Source: Apostichopus japonicus
Lineage: Eukaryota; Echinodermata; Holothuroidea; Aspidochirotida; Stichopodidae
Length of the DNA: 64,000 nt
Direction of reading: 5' to 3'
Assembly: GCF_037975245.1 (NCBI RefSeq)
Contig: NC_092580.1
Location: 5,990,501-6,054,500, forward strand
Shown here piece by piece: positions 34,201-48,540 of the stretch. The position numbers and the translations under genes were made by a program. The stretch's first letter is position 1. Every line of letters starts with the position of its first letter. Under the pieces are notes generated by a model, which saw only the letters and a list, made by a program, of their open reading frames with translations, did not search any database and was not told the DNA's origin.

Positions 34201-37200
34201 ATAACTTCATTATTCTTTATGTAATTGAGGGCCTACGTTTACAAGCTTGAAAGAGTTGAAATAAATGTAACGAATTGATTATTTCTTCTCCTCTTGTGAA
34301 CTGGGAGAAACTAAGAGGAAATGTTGAATTTTCAATATATTTTCATCATATATGCTCACGTTTTATTCTCATCGCGAAGACATTTTAAAGCTACCCGAAG
34401 AAACAATTCCAAAATATAAAACTTTAACCACTCTCTAGGGATTCACTTAATAGTCTGAAATAACCACATGTTGTCCCTAGAGGCTCTTCTATTATATATA
34501 ACCTTAGCTATTGGCACAATTCACTGCAAAGAAAACTTCATTCTGCAAATTAAATTCAATGAAATCGCCAAAAGCTTGAATTTCTTCTTTTGTTTTATGT
34601 ACTGGTATATACTGCTGTGACGTTTATGCTGTCAACCAGGCTAAAGTAAATTGGACAGGTGATTTGCACATTATATATCAGTAGTACTTCCATGGATGGA
34701 AAGTGCACATGTCGCACATGTGACGTTTGTAAATCAAGTATTAGGAAAAAGAAAGGTGCGTATAGACGGAATATTCATCATCGCGAATCTAAATTGGCCA
34801 TGAAATGATTCGATGCACTTTTAAACGTATTTTCTTTAAAGTAAAACTTTATCCGCCAATTATACAGGTTTAAGTTAAACACGTTTTATAAGCTTTACGG
34901 TGATTTGTTTCTTATTTCTATAGCCTATATACAACACATTTAGTTGATTATCACCCAGAAGCTTCAAGGATAACAAAAACATGTTTACGGATTATTAGGA
35001 GACTGGAGATTGGGCCCTAAGTGCTTTCTATGCTTCGTAAATTCATTCTGTAGTAAAACTAAATTACCATCTTCATAAAATTGACGACAAAATTATCTTT
35101 GTTTACAATCGGGTCAATTTGTAATATCTCCATGGATGAGAATAGTTACTAAATAAGCAATTGTTAAACTTAAAGTTTTAAACTATAGTGAAGTCAGTGT
35201 AATCTCATCCAAGTTTACATAAATAATGGATAGGCTAATCGATACAGTATCGAGGCATTATAGGAGAATACATGTCAGTGTCACGGTATATGGTTAAAGA
35301 TATCATAGGCTGCTGTAGGAACTGACAATCGAAGTTACAAAAGCTCTCGAAGCCAAAGTAATCCAAATTTTCATTAAATGACTAATCCTGCAGGATTTCA
35401 GGTATATATCTTAAAAATAGGACACTGAGAGAACATTTTACAAAAGATTGAAGTTGATTTATCAGTTCTCGTGTATAATTTTCCTGTTTTAGCATTCCGT
35501 TGCTATGTTCTATAGTCCATAAGGATCATTATGCAGAGTTATTATCCGTGTCGGTATATTGTTGCAAAGATGTTATATTTCGTTTGTGTATAAATGAACT
35601 TGCTGCTCGATATCTCTAATTTAGTTACAGCTAAAGGCATATATTGTCGAAATGTGCCTCTAAGATTGACTGATTGATAAGATTGATTGATTTAGGCATT
35701 AATTATTAATTTAATGATTGATAACGGAAAGTCTGCCTCTTGTATTATTTATACACATTAATTGATACACATGTTAAGCCAACATGACCCTCCAATAATA
35801 AAACAGATACATAGCAATGCTGTCAAATGTAAATATTTTATAGATCGAATTGGAGAATCAACGATTAGAATGGAGTTATAAGGTACACTGGCATTTCCTT
35901 CTTTTAAAACTAAGAAAATTAGAGAGTGATATTTGCGACATTCAATGAATCTCGATTATGATGCCTGTCTGAAAAAAGTAAACGATAAGATTAAAATGTT
36001 CTTCACGCTCTGCAGTCAACTGTGCAGGGATGACAATGAAAGAGGAAGAGGGGGGGGGGGGGGGTGCGGTAACCCTGAAATCAGTAATTACGTAAATATT
36101 TAATAAATGTTTTAAGTTTGTTTCATTTAATACATTTTTATTCAATGTCAACCTTTTGTATACAGCATGTGACAATTTCATGCCTGACTGACATCGAATA
36201 AATAACATGCATATATAGTTTAAAAAACTATTTTAAGTATTCGACAGAGTTACAATATATCTATACCCTGACCATCAATTAATTTCTAATTTCCGGTTAA
36301 ATGTATCCTCTGGACTACATCTTATTCAGTACGTGCAATCGAGACATACAATCCCATGGCATATACACACATTACACAGGTGGTGTACACTGACAGGTAT
36401 GCTTCATAAACATGTCACGTTATATAAATATTGTGATTAAGCATAAATTACGGAAGACTAATAGGGCAGTGAGAAATACATCGCTGTATCTAAACTCGTC
36501 GGAAACAAAAGTAGATTAACTACTGTATGTGTGACAAGTAGCAATTCCGTAAAGAAACGAAGAAAGTAAACTTTAAAAGAAAACATTAGAAAGGAACAGA
36601 GAAGTGCGTTAATGGTATCAAGGTTATCAAGCAAGGTCATTTCTGTCATATGTACAATTACATACCATACATCCTACTTTATGATGTAATCAATATCATA
36701 CGTCATTTCAATTTGCTTTCGCCATACTGGCGTGGCGGATGTTAGGAAATTCCTTTATACATGTCTCTAAATATCCCAAAACTCCAAACCAGAAACAGAC
36801 ACCGCAGGCTATAGGTGACGTGTGGCAAACTCATTAGGAAGATGAAGGCTAAAATGATACTTTAAATACAGATTAAGACGATGAAGAGTTCTATATATAA
36901 ATATAGATATATATTCACATAGAAAATATTTTATGAAGTGCCATCTGGAATATAGGTTATTTTACCCTTCAATTCCTTCAATTAAGGAGCCGTGTGAAAA
37001 ATATGTAAAAGTCTTGTTCGGGAAACATCAAAAGAGCGCATTATCATCATTTGTAAAGATTGCATCGCATATTAAATGATCCGTGTTTTGCGAGCGTATT
37101 ATTATCTGTTTATGCCCTTTACTTATAACGATTATAAAAAACACCAGCTGTGGTTTAGATTTCTGGTAATCTGCCCATTTATTTGGTGACCCCACTTTTT

Positions 37201-40200
37201 CACCTACATCATGTTGGCGACCCTTACAGGACGTTGTGACCTGGAGAAGGGCTACGTCTATATGGGGAGGCCAGGTATGACCCTCCCCTTTGATATTTTT
37301 TATATGATTATGAGGGTGCTTAGTTTCAAAATGGTGTTTTATTTTGAGACTACTGTATGTTCAAGATTTTTTTCACTTCGGTTCCACAAATATCAGCAAT
37401 TTCATATTTCTTCTTATTGGCGAACCTCCAATTTTTTGGCGGCCCTTTAACGAGCCACAGCCTCCACGTTGAACAGGGGGGGGGGGGTATAGATGAATAA
37501 TATCTTTTAGTTGTTTTGTTATGTGGGTATTTAATCGTGAATAAACTCAGACGCACTGTTTGTTAGGCGAGTGACGCAATTCGTTTTTAAAGTGATTGAG
37601 ACAACGTTAGTGTGCATATAGCATCTGCTCCATTCACTTACGTCTATACATATGTTGACTGCGATATCACTTTACGTAGCAAATTAGCCAACTCGTACGT
37701 CATGCTAAAATTTCCTAGTATAAGCTGAATATTATCATCTGTTTCCTAAGACATTAAGCTGATTACAAATTCAGTCAACAATTTCAGATGCAAATTAAGC
37801 TTCGGAAATTATTGGGTATGCGCCAAGTATAGGCCTACGTCATTCAAATATATACAGACTGTATATACCTGAAGTGGTAAATGAATCTTATTGAGCGAGA
37901 TAAAATCACACAATGTATCATGCACTAAAGGGTCTATTAATTACAGCAAATAGCAAATTAAGAAGCTTCATATCTCGCCAAATTATTGATAGCTATGTTT
38001 CATAACTTATTCAGGCTATTTTAGCGAGCATGGGTGGCTGTGAGTGGTAGGGTGGGGGGTAATTTGGGGTTGGAGTTGTGGCTTTCTCGGCAAGATGAAT
38101 GTGTTTGTCTATATTTGTATAAAGTTCTACAATTGGACATGAACATTAGAACTTGTCAGATTGTTTCTTCGTTCATGTTTGATGTACATATAATCGATGT
38201 AGCGGTCACTTTCAGGTCATTATATAACTCCACACTATAACCTTTTCACTGCCCACAGAGACAATTTTGTACCCATACTATAGGAAGTGACCGCAACACT
38301 TCCGTGACAACCTGCAGGGAATAATTTATTACATGCATGGGCAATAAAAAATATAAAAAAATGTTGTATTTGTGCATTGTCCTACTGTTACACGGACATT
38401 ACACAAAGCATATTATGATTTATTTCATGTGTTTCCTTTCGGTCATTCTGTGTCCGATATTATAAGGTTTTATGGGCCGTATTAACTTATGGGGCATTGA
38501 AAACTCTTTACCTACATTGTGCTAAACGCCATGCAGAGCTCACTATGTATTTAACTTTGGTATACACAGCTGATTAACATTTGTTATTTTACTTTTAGTT
38601 TTATATTAATAATATAATTTATCCACTGTAGCTTCTTGCAGCTGTCGTTTTAATTCTTTACGAGTGGGAAATTTGAACATAATTTACGTCAAAAAGCTGG
38701 CACGTTAGCCTATAGATACTTTTAATCCTTTCTCATGTATTAACAGCACAGAAATTCAATCTTACATCGATTTTAGCCGAAAGGTCGAAATGCGGCCTTC
38801 CTTGGTTATAGCAAACCCTGGCAATATAGCAAAAGAGAGAGAGAGAGAGATAGAAAGAAGAAGAAGAAGGAAAAATAAAACAAATGACGATATTGCAGGG
38901 CTACAACTCATTGATTAAATAAGTTTAGTAAGGGAAAGATCACGTGTCCTCGCACACACCAGACACGAACATGACTTTAAATCTAATTGTATAAGTAGTT
39001 AAAGAGTTATGTAAAATTCGAGTATTGTATTCATATTATTTTCTGTCTGGCATTGAGTTTTCAGATGGATGTATACATTTGTAGAGAGATGTGGCATGAT
39101 ATGATGTGGTGCTTAGTTGATTAATGGTTCGGTGTGTACATAGGTTTACGTACATAGGTTTACGCGTTTAAACACTGGGAGATGTATTGTAGGTTTGTTA
39201 TATGTTTCAACGGTGACTTCAAAATTTGACCTTTGACCTAGTCATTTGGCACACTTTCATTGCGGATGTACCTGTATCCTAGCATAATTTACAGGTTACA
39301 ATCTGGCATGAGATTTGATATTATCTGTAACTGTTTAGAGTCATTATATCTATCTAATACATAGTTTTAGACAAAACTTAAACTTTCATAGATTTCGAAC
39401 ACATCAAAGTTGAAATAGTCCTGTTTGTTAATCATGCTGGAAAGTGGGGTGAACAGTATAGGATTATGAAATACACTAACGTGCAATGTTAAATATCCAA
39501 GAACAGCTGTTTTCTCTTGACACGTATACGTCTTGTTGCACATGTACCGCAGTAAGCTGTCTACTTCATAGGTATCGATTACTCTCACAAGATTAACATT
39601 ACCAGCAAATTAGATAACATTGTATACGAGATATACCTTTGTCATATTTTAGACATGTTTTCAACAACACACAAATGTTGGGGCAATAAACTGTTTACAC
39701 ATAGTTGTCTTTTACGAGCAGCATAGCGTTCTACATGATCACATCCATCAATGATATTTATAGATGCGAAATTTGAAACGTTTTATCAATATTATAAATT
39801 CTTAGCCATAGCTTTTCACTGGAGATGATTTTGTCAATATACCCCGGAGTCAATTACTGCAGCTGCATGTTTATCCTGGCTTTATCGAAACACGTCACTT
39901 GTATTTACGCACTACTTTGGATAATTCCAAGGAACATGAGTCACGTGACTTAAGAAAATTGCATTTTGTATCAAATGGAACTACATGAGCAACGGTGGAT
40001 ATAAATATATAGTTAATTAGCCGAGGCTTTCACATGATAATCTGTGTCATGAGATCAGACAATGAAAGAAGGAATTTAACAATAATTTTAGTGTTGGTAA
40101 GTCATAAAGAAATAAGAATGTTAATAAACCTACACAACTGAGTGCTAGCACTGTCAAGCTATTTCTGTTTCAAGATATGCACCTTTACAATGCGCTATAT

Positions 40201-43200
40201 CCGGACGGCTAATTTAAGACAATTACGTCAATGAAGCCGTCGACTATTCAATCTAAGCCTTATTATCATTAAAATTATATCCATTCTATAAATGAATGCT
40301 AATATCTCAAGAAAAAGTATTCTTGCAACTAACAAAAAAGGACCGATTGCACTGCGTTTGTAATGTACTATAAACATGTTATTTAACGCCATAACGGTCT
40401 TGTTTTTCTATTGCGTTTTGTATTGATTCTAACAAGCTGACTATTGGTCTGTTGCTAGGCTAATTAATCCAGCCACTTAAGTTGTTTAACAAGTTACTAA
40501 ATCAAAAAATTATTGGGTATTTATACGGTCACTTATTCCAAAGTATTTTATATTGATTAAGTCTCCATTCCCAAAATGGTACTGGTCTGCCACAATGACC
40601 TCATCAATGGACTTTAATGGCCTCCATACTGACCTCCTAAAAGAAGGAACATATTTGTCAAATGCAAATACATATCACGTTGATGATTTCTGTGTTTTTT
40701 GTTAACTTAAAGGGTATTTCTGTAAGACACGATTACAGTCAGGAAACGCCGTAATTCAGAAAAGCTTTTAAGTCCTCCCGTGATAAATCTCAGTGATACA
40801 TCAAACCTTTCTATTCGCCTGTGTAAAAGTTCTGTTTGTCATATATATGTATCCTCGCCTTATTCAGAGCATTCACACGTACGTAAGAAAGCATATTTTG
40901 GATATTTACATTAATTATAGTGCACTCGTAATCATATTTTGTAAGGTTTCAATAACTCGTCATATGTAAACAAATATTTCTTGGAAAACAAAACAACCAT
41001 GTTAATAATTAATGTTTGATATTCACCTTATATAGGCGCGACCAATATATACAGTACTCCGGTTTGAACCACCATAGAAAAGATTTGAGAGATATATGGG
41101 TGCTGATGAAGAAATATGTCTGTTATTATACCTAACGTTAATTTGTTTTGTATGGGTGAGGGGTTGGCGGTGAAGGGGTGATAAGGGGGGGGGGGAGGAC
41201 CAGGTCTTTATACACACTTGATTTACCACGTCAGCAGAAAACCTTTCCGTTTACATGGTAGGCAGTATATGCGTGAACCGATCAGATTTAAAGACGCAAT
41301 TTCTTTTTGTAAACAGTGATATAGTTGTTGTTTTCCCCTCATTTAGGCCTATAATCGAGATAATAGCAAATAGTCAACTGATTATTTCACACAAAACAAA
41401 TTTTCGTCAAATTATTTTTTTTCCAGTTAGATTTGCATCTAATTTAGCAAACCGTGAAAGTTGCAACCAGCAAAAGGAGGATATATCTGGAACGCAGTAT
41501 TTTCAAGATTGCCAATTTAGTCAATGTTTCGAAGTCAGCACATTTGTTAAAACGTGTATAGGAAATTGCACGTCGAAATTAATTCCCTGTATGTTGGTAT
41601 TGAATCATAATCAGGGTTAAGAAGATATATAAGATTTGGTCTCAGGAATCATTAGCTTTATTTGATTCGTTTGTATTGGTCGTCAGCGAACTATAGAAGA
41701 AACATATTCAGATCAGTTTGTGTAAGTAAAAATTACGTCTTTTATCTTGTGTATGATCGCAAATCGAATAAAAACTAATCCCTTAAATGGGAGTCCGATA
41801 TATCTTATAGCTGTATGTGTCATTTGTAACTCACATGTGTCTTTATCACATGCCGTAATGAAGACATATGGGTTTCAATGTAATAAAAAGGCCAGTTTGT
41901 TGAGATGTATCAACACATCACCGTTTAATGAAATTGTCGGGAATGTAAACAGGAGTTTAGAACATGATATGATTCAATGCGACATCCTGACTTGATATAT
42001 ACAAAATATGATAGTCAATTAACAACCTTTTTCTTTTTGTGTACCTTTCACGCTTCAACATACCGCAATAACATCAAGAGCGCGCATGGTGTTCGGCGGG
42101 ACATGACATGTATATATATATTACGCAATTAGGCGAATGTGTTGCTAGGTTACCCTTAGCTCAGCACACTTTACTAATGGCATTTGAGTTTTCACTATTA
42201 AGTCATCTAACATCTAACATACTGTGAACGATTAATGAGAAAACATTGAACGTCGACAAAATATGTTTATTTGAAAAAAAAAGAAAAAAAAAGTATGTTG
42301 ACGGTAATCTCAAAGTTTTTCTTATCTGTTTAAAAGTTTATTTGATAGGCTGTTATGTAAATATATTCTTAAAAGGCGCATTTCATGTAAAAAAATCTCA
42401 ACGCGTCGTACAACATATAAATTGCAAGCAATGAAATAAAATTATCAAATTCAGTAAAAATTGAAACTCTCTGATACAAGAATAAGAATACTATGTAAAA
42501 TATTAATACATAAACAATTCTGACTCTTCAAAGAGATGAGTCTTCAGTTAGATTTAAACAGATAATAATCGTCCACTGAGGTAAGTAAATGTAAGCTTAT
42601 TCCATAGGCGTGGTGCACCGGTCGAAAAAGTACGCTCACCATACAAATTACTACTGGACATACCATGCATGACAATTCATCTAATTTCAACCACTGTCAA
42701 CCTCTCATAATTATTGACCTATCTAAAACTGTAGTCAAAAGGGAAATCAGTGGCTAAAGATTGGGATTCGAAACAGAAATCTATCGGCTGCGTATCCTGC
42801 TGTAATCTTCTAGCAGGTTTGATCGAAGATCAAACCTCGTCAATTCGATGATTGCCAAAAGTTAAATTGATATTTAAAGTACTATAGTGCCTAAATATGC
42901 CAGAAAGCTAAATAATGGTCACTAACTTTCAAACTTGAGAAACACCATTTCCCCTTTACGCTCAACGCATTTCCCCTACACGCGATTAATCTTATTGTCC
43001 TACCAAAGTATCCACCATGTACAAGGATATACTATAGGAGGGTCAAACATTTTAGAGCAACAGTGATTATACCTAATTCAACCGACATATATAGGATCAT
43101 AAAGCTTAAGTGGAAAGGTAAAAGCCTTGCAAAATAAATCAGCTTGTCTTACAATTCGAATCTGTGTCATACTGTAAACTGTAGTAACTTTTACCCTCTG

Positions 43201-43406
43201 GGATACATTATCCTCAAAACAGGCTGTAAAAGCGATATCGAAAATAAGGATATAGACATGATTAAACAATTGCATATATCTCAAAATTGGTTCCTGAACT
43301 GGAAGACATTTCGTGAGAAGAGAAATGAGACATAACAAAACTTACAAACCTTTTTGTTTGACACTTGAAATGAAAAGAATTTAAAAATAGAGAAGTCTGA
43401 TGATGA
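31203..43406. other. Gene-free stretch of about 12 kb
   Basis: I see no exon that can be supported on either strand; the open frames are short and lack family signatures. Contents noted: a C/T-rich patch at 31395-31475, a short repeat of cgctcttg words at 31697-31750, the SINE at 33727-33993, G runs at 36050-36065, 37478-37488 and 41186-41197, and a GA/GAA tract at 38830-38870. Confidence 0.4.
33727..33993 (+). mobile_element. tRNA-derived SINE with a CORE-like central domain
   Basis: The head looks like a tRNA-type pol III promoter: A-box-like tgggtcaattggt (about 33736) and an exact B box ggttcgagtcc (33783-33793). It is followed by a central part with cccttgggcaattgggcac, then cttcacccaag and gaatgggg, which resembles the CORE domain of MIR-type SINEs. 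The 3' end is not sharply defined and no target-site duplication was identified. It is not a functional tRNA gene: no acceptor stem closes around the boxes. Confidence 0.7.
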
Positions 43407-43467
43407 TGATGATATATATATATATAGGCTATATAAATATATCTATATAAATAAAGATAACAAATAA

Positions 43468-43518
<51 letters not shown>

Positions 43519-43562
43519 TATATCTTTATTTATATAGATATATTTATATATTTATATAACCT

Positions 43563-43622
<60 letters not shown>
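43407..43622. repeat. AT-rich inverted repeat embedded in (TA)n tracts
   Basis: Arms 43430-43459 and 43521-43550 are exact reverse complements over 30 nt, separated by a 61-bp TA-rich spacer. Pure TA runs lie inside and to the right. Similarity continues outward with an insertion of about 8 bp in the right arm. Confidence 0.85.
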
Positions 43623-43625
<3 letters not shown>

Positions 43626-43874
43626 CATATTATTATCTTATCACATACAGCTAACATTAAAAGCTAAAGAATTAAGGAGGGGCAGTCAGCATTGTGAAGT
43701 TTTCGAGAGATGGAATTTTCTTGTACAAGTTGATCATATCATTAAAGTAATTATACTGAAGGTTTCTTATTTTACAGTATTTAAGCCAACACAAGCGAAA
43801 CTATGGTTTAAATTTCGTCCCTCGCACAAACAGGGTTTTTTGCTGTGGCCCACGTGCTAATGATTATATGTAAC

Positions 43875-44173
43875 CAGTGGCGTAGAAAGGTACTTTTGAG
43901 TGGGGGGCTGAAGACTGATGGCCGGCCTGGGGAGGGGTCTAAGGGGAGGGGAGGGGGTGCAATTTGGTGCAATATAGCACACTTCAACATCTCACTCCAT
44001 TTTGTATATAATTTTGCATTTTCACCTGGCCTTAGATGTAATTTGGTGCTCCAAATGAGATTTTTTTCTCATTTGGAAATAAAAAAGGGGTTTTCTGACT
44101 TTCGAAGCGGGGGGGGGGGGACGGAATGATACTTCCGCCCCTCCATATTTTTCACTGGGGGGGGACAGCCTTG
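43875..44173 (+). mobile_element. hAT-like MITE family 1, copy 2 (internally deleted)
   Basis: 299 bp; begins CAGTGGCGTAGAAAGG and ends agccttg. It is flanked by the exact 8-bp duplication tatgtaac (43867-43874 and 44174-44181). Same interior as the copy at 26663, but part of the middle and most of the right terminal repeat are missing. The preserved duplication shows the shortened form inserted as such or shrank without losing its last bases. Confidence 0.86.
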
Positions 44174-44681
44174 TATGTAACCGTTTTGTCATAAATTTTA
44201 GATCCATCAGCGAAAAATAGTTTCGAATGGAGATATCATGGGGCATAGTGAAGCTATATATACGTATGCACATACGGTAACCTATGAGCTGAAACTCAGA
44301 CTATAGTTAACATAACTGGCAAAAATCCCAAAAGGTACCCTGTATATAATATGAATAACATGAGATGAATATTGGCATGCCTCAAGTCATTTCACGGGTC
44401 GTGAGAACAATGTATCATTTTAAAGTTCCCTAGAGTATTGACTTGACGCTGCATATGTGCTTGATTGATTAGCTTTGAAGATTTTCTCAAGTTGCCTGCA
44501 TAAAACTAATATCCTGCAACTCACTGTATTATGAACTCCCTATATAATACAGTAAAAGGGATACGGTCTATAATCGGATCTTCTCTGCTTTACAGAAAAC
44601 TGGATGGGAATTTTACATGAAATTAACTTCAGTAAATTCATATTAATGCTGCGGGATATTGCATTCGCGTTCGTAAAGAAG

Positions 44682-46409
44682 CAGTGGCGTCACCAGACTT
44701 TTCAGTCTGGGGGGCACAGGGGGGGCACCAGCATTTGATGGGGGGGGGGCACTTAGGTGGATACGGATCGCCGTTCTGGGGGAGGGGTCTTAGGGGAGGG
44801 GGTGCCCCCCTCCAGGCGCGGCGGAACGGGAAAATTATTGGGGGGGCTAATGTGTAGAGACTATCTAAGCGGAGCGCCACCATCGGTTGGCGCGGAGCGT
44901 ACAAGAAAATTTTGGGTTTTTCAAACCCCCAGATGGCCGGAAACGGCACTTCCCGAGTGTTTTATGCTGCGAATACCTAGCCCTAAAATATGGGTCTCAA
45001 GCCTGCAATTTCTCAGATTGCACGTAACAGTTTGTAAAAACATAGTAATTTGTATATTCGATGGTGTTTTAAGAGAGTAGCTATTACTCGTAGTGTACTC
45101 GCAAAGACGTTTTTGAGTGTAGTAAGGGGATGTTGGAGAACTGGCTGAAATGAAGCAAGTCATTGGCCTAAGACGAAGTTGTGTTGCGCTTACCGGTACT
45201 CACACTCACTGCTTCCACTTTTCACGGGGCGTGAAGACGCGGTTGGGGTGACAATGTGGTCTATAGCCAGGGGACGGGCCGACGGTCCCCCCAGCATTTA
45301 CTAAAATTATTACACCTATATAGTATACGTGTGCATAGGACAGATCGACAAGTATGCTTTGAAAAATGGGCAGATGCACGTTTCGGAGCCTTGGTAAATA
45401 TTGGGGGGGGGCTTATCATGCATTTGCCACCTCAACTTTTTCATTGGGGCTGAGCCCCCCCAAGCCCCCCGGTTCCGCCGCCACTGCCCCCTCCCCTTTG
45501 GAAAATTTTCGCATACGGAGGATGGGCTAGATGCAAAATGCTGCCACATTTGATGCTAAATTCGATCTGAAGATATCTCCAGAAATTGCTATTTTTGAGG
45601 TAATGATTTTAACAAGGCGCAGAATTTTGCAGAGGATATGAACCACATGCTCTCGATATTATGCCTAACCCTATCAATAGAACCTACATTTGTTGAATTA
45701 ATGTGTGCATGACCCCCGACTCCTTTCTTGTCCTTCTCGTTTTCTCCCATTATCTATTAAGATGTAACAGGTTCCAGCATCGTTATTGGCTCCTATCAGG
45801 GGTCTCACCATGCAATCCAAAGTTGGATCACACATCGAGTATGGCTCAGTATGCAGGTGTGAACATTCGCCATTTGTTCCTACAAACATCTGACCTCAAA
45901 TGACCTCTGCACCCCATACACAACAGGGTAAATATATGGGTCCACAAATATAGGCAAGTATGGTGCCTGCGGACCCTCACATTCTCACATTTCGTCAGCT
46001 CCTAACCTGTCAACCTCAGACCACGGCAACATATTACACAATACCCGCCCTTCTCACAGTCATGTAGCTCGCGAAGCGGACGTGTATATCCGCTGGTATG
46101 GCGTGAGCACTGACACATTCAATGTAAATATCGACACCTGTTGTGATGGCGCGGGTTACGACTTCGATACCCGACGTTCAAGGATAAACTTTTTCATTTT
46201 TTCGCAGCTCATTTGAAGAAAATACGAATTACTGTGCTTCTTTGTCCTTATGAAAAACCAACTCAGATGATGGGAGTTGAATATAACAAAATATATATAT
46301 ATTTTTTTACCAACCCAAATCTCAGATAAGGGGGGGGGCACTCGGGGGGCACTAGGTTTGCCAGGGGGGCACGTGCCCCCTGGCCCCCCCCCCCATGGCG
46401 ACGCCACTG
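44682..46409 (+). mobile_element. hAT-like 1.7-kb element, no transposase
   Basis: Ends are CAGTGGCGTCACCA and, read inward, CAGTGGCGTCGCCA. It is flanked by the exact 8-bp duplication taaagaag (44674-44681 and 46410-46417). The interior has G-run blocks at 44709-44860, a segment with gcggagcgtacaag near 44890 also found at about 49130 and 50340, and a possible nested fragment at 45267-45486 ending ttccgccgccactg. No transposase frame is seen. Confidence 0.85.
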
Positions 46410-47065
46410 TAAAGAAGATTTCGACAGCAATTTTTCCCAATCTTACTAAACTATGGCAGGTTTTGCTATGTTACTGAAAGATCACTATATAACAGACGAT
46501 AAAAGTCAGATTTCTTGTCATGTCCATTTAATCCTGAGAACCCATGGCGTCTGTAATTGAATGGAGGAATGGATGCATACTCCTTCCTCAGCATGTTTGA
46601 TTAATATTTCATCCATTTACCCGACATGTAGCTTCATTTAGACAGAATGACTCATACAAATCGAGTTGACCAAAGCGAGAGGACGTGATTCTCGCAGTAA
46701 TAGCTTAGCAAACATTAAAGTGATTGACGTCACAACTGGTTCATTTAAAGTTGCAGAAGTCACACCGTCCTCAATACAGAGACAATATTATAATAATATT
46801 TTACAAATTTAAATCATTTCTAGGCATTAGCAAACCATTAAAGAGGCTTAGTACCTTACATTATTCCATGACACGTTTGATAAGGTATAATTCCTTGATA
46901 AATTATTGCAAGTCGCAATGCCGAGACATGTGTTTTCTTAATTTAATTTTTTATTAGTATGTCAAATTTTATGATTGTTTTTAACTGTTTTATGTAAAAT
47001 ATGGTAAAATAGATACATAACTAATGTATGACAGCCAAAACTCCAAGTACCGTTATATAATCAGA

Positions 47066-47424
47066 CAAGGGCGTAGGAACCGGGGGGGCTGGGGGGCTCC
47101 AGCCCCCCAGTGAAAAATATGGGGGCGGAAGTATCATTCCGCCCCCCCCCCCCCCCGCTCCGCAAGTCAGAAAACCCCTTTTTCATTTCCAAATGAGAAA
47201 AAAATCTCATTTGGAGCACCAAATTGCATCTAAAGCCAGGTGAAAATGCAAAATTATTTACAAAATGGAGTGGGATGTTGAAGTGTGCTATATTGCACCA
47301 AATTGCATCTGAGGCCACCTGGAAATGCAAAAAAAAAGGGAGACACCCCCTCCCCTTAGACCCCTCCCCCAGGCCGGCCATCAGTCTTCAGCCCCCCACT
47401 CAAAAGTGCCTTCCTACGCCACTG
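47066..47424 (-). mobile_element. hAT-like MITE family 1, copy 3
   Basis: 359 bp in the opposite orientation to copies 1 and 2, with ends CAAGGGCGTAGGAACC and TTCCTACGCCACTG on the plus strand. The exact 8-bp duplication taatcaga lies at 47058-47065 and 47425-47432. The interior is closely similar to copy 1, which suggests recent amplification. Confidence 0.88.
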
Positions 47425-47812
47425 TAATCAGATATAAACATTCTTCAATTGTTTTAACATTATGGAAGACTGTTTGTGTTTCTCTTCTTTCCGTTAAGTA
47501 ATTCCAGTCATTGAACTTATAAACACTTCCAACACGGGCGCCATGATTCATCAGTGAAAACTAATTGCTTTAATGTTTCCGTTGCCTCAAATTGAAGATA
47601 ATTTCTTTAAATGGCTGAATGATGTAGGTTTCCTCATTGTCAATAATATCTGGTTGGTTGGAAGGGAATAACCTTGTTTGTTCATTTCAGTCTTCAGAAG
47701 AGATTTGTACCTGGCAAAGTAAATAAAATAGTAGAAATATAATATATTACCTGATTTAATTTGACCAAGAACACAGATTAATGATGTTATTGTGACGCGT
47801 GCAGAACGGATA

Positions 47813-47968
47813 TATCTGCTGGCACGTAGCCAGGAATTCTGGGGAGGGGGTACACCGACAATTTAAGGAAAGCACAATATTCGAGTCCGGTAACTTGTAA
47901 GTTTTTGTACAAATTGAGGGCTGAGGGGAGGGGTCGTCTGCATGGATGCGTCAGCTTGGCTACCAGCA
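47813..47968. repeat. Possible small G-rich element
   Basis: The block opens tgctggcacgtagccagg and closes cttggctaccagcatg, which are roughly inverted, around a ggggaggggg centre. No target-site duplication was found, so this is only a candidate. Confidence 0.35.
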
Positions 47969-48540
47969 TGACCTTGGAAAAGTTAAGATCTACGAAAACA
48001 CCCAAGTTCAAATGATTATTCTTTCTCTAATGAGGCGGTTGTAGTTGTTATACTAAAAAATGGTAAATATAGATTCATACCCTCCAAAATTCAAAATTCT
48101 CTTTCGCCCAGCTCCCACTCCCATACCCCTTGCTTTCTTGCCAGCACGAGTCCAAGTGGTTTTGATGTTCCTAAGCCATATTGCGGTAATATCTGGTACA
48201 GCCGATATGCAGAATATACTACGTGCATAGTGGCGGCGAGACGAGTGTTATTACTATAGACAATAGAGAAATACTATAATGGAATGCCAACAGGCTCGAC
48301 AAAATATAAACGCATTCCTGCTGCACTCGTAGCTTGGGTGCATGTTAAATCATTTGGCGTGTGTGATGTTATCGTCATGCATAGTGGAATAGAAAGTTAA
48401 GGTATGGATAAGTTCAAAACTAAATACTAATCTTAATCTACTATCGTTGTAATAAAACACATTAACATCTTTGTACCTCCAGATGTTAAGGTCTCAGGTG
48501 CGTATCCAGGGGGGGGGGGCGTTGGGGGCGCGCGCCCCCC

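Noticed and set aside
37211-37556. 79-codon plus-strand frame followed by a G run
   Set aside because: No protein family signature; the neighbouring G run suggests transposon debris.
42540-42860. Possible transposon fragment (words such as ttattccataggcgtggtgc)
   Set aside because: It looks like part of a dispersed repeat, but I could not define ends, frame or family with confidence.
43262-43860. I-Y-rich open frames around 43.3-43.9 kb
   Set aside because: Again products of TA microsatellites, not genes.
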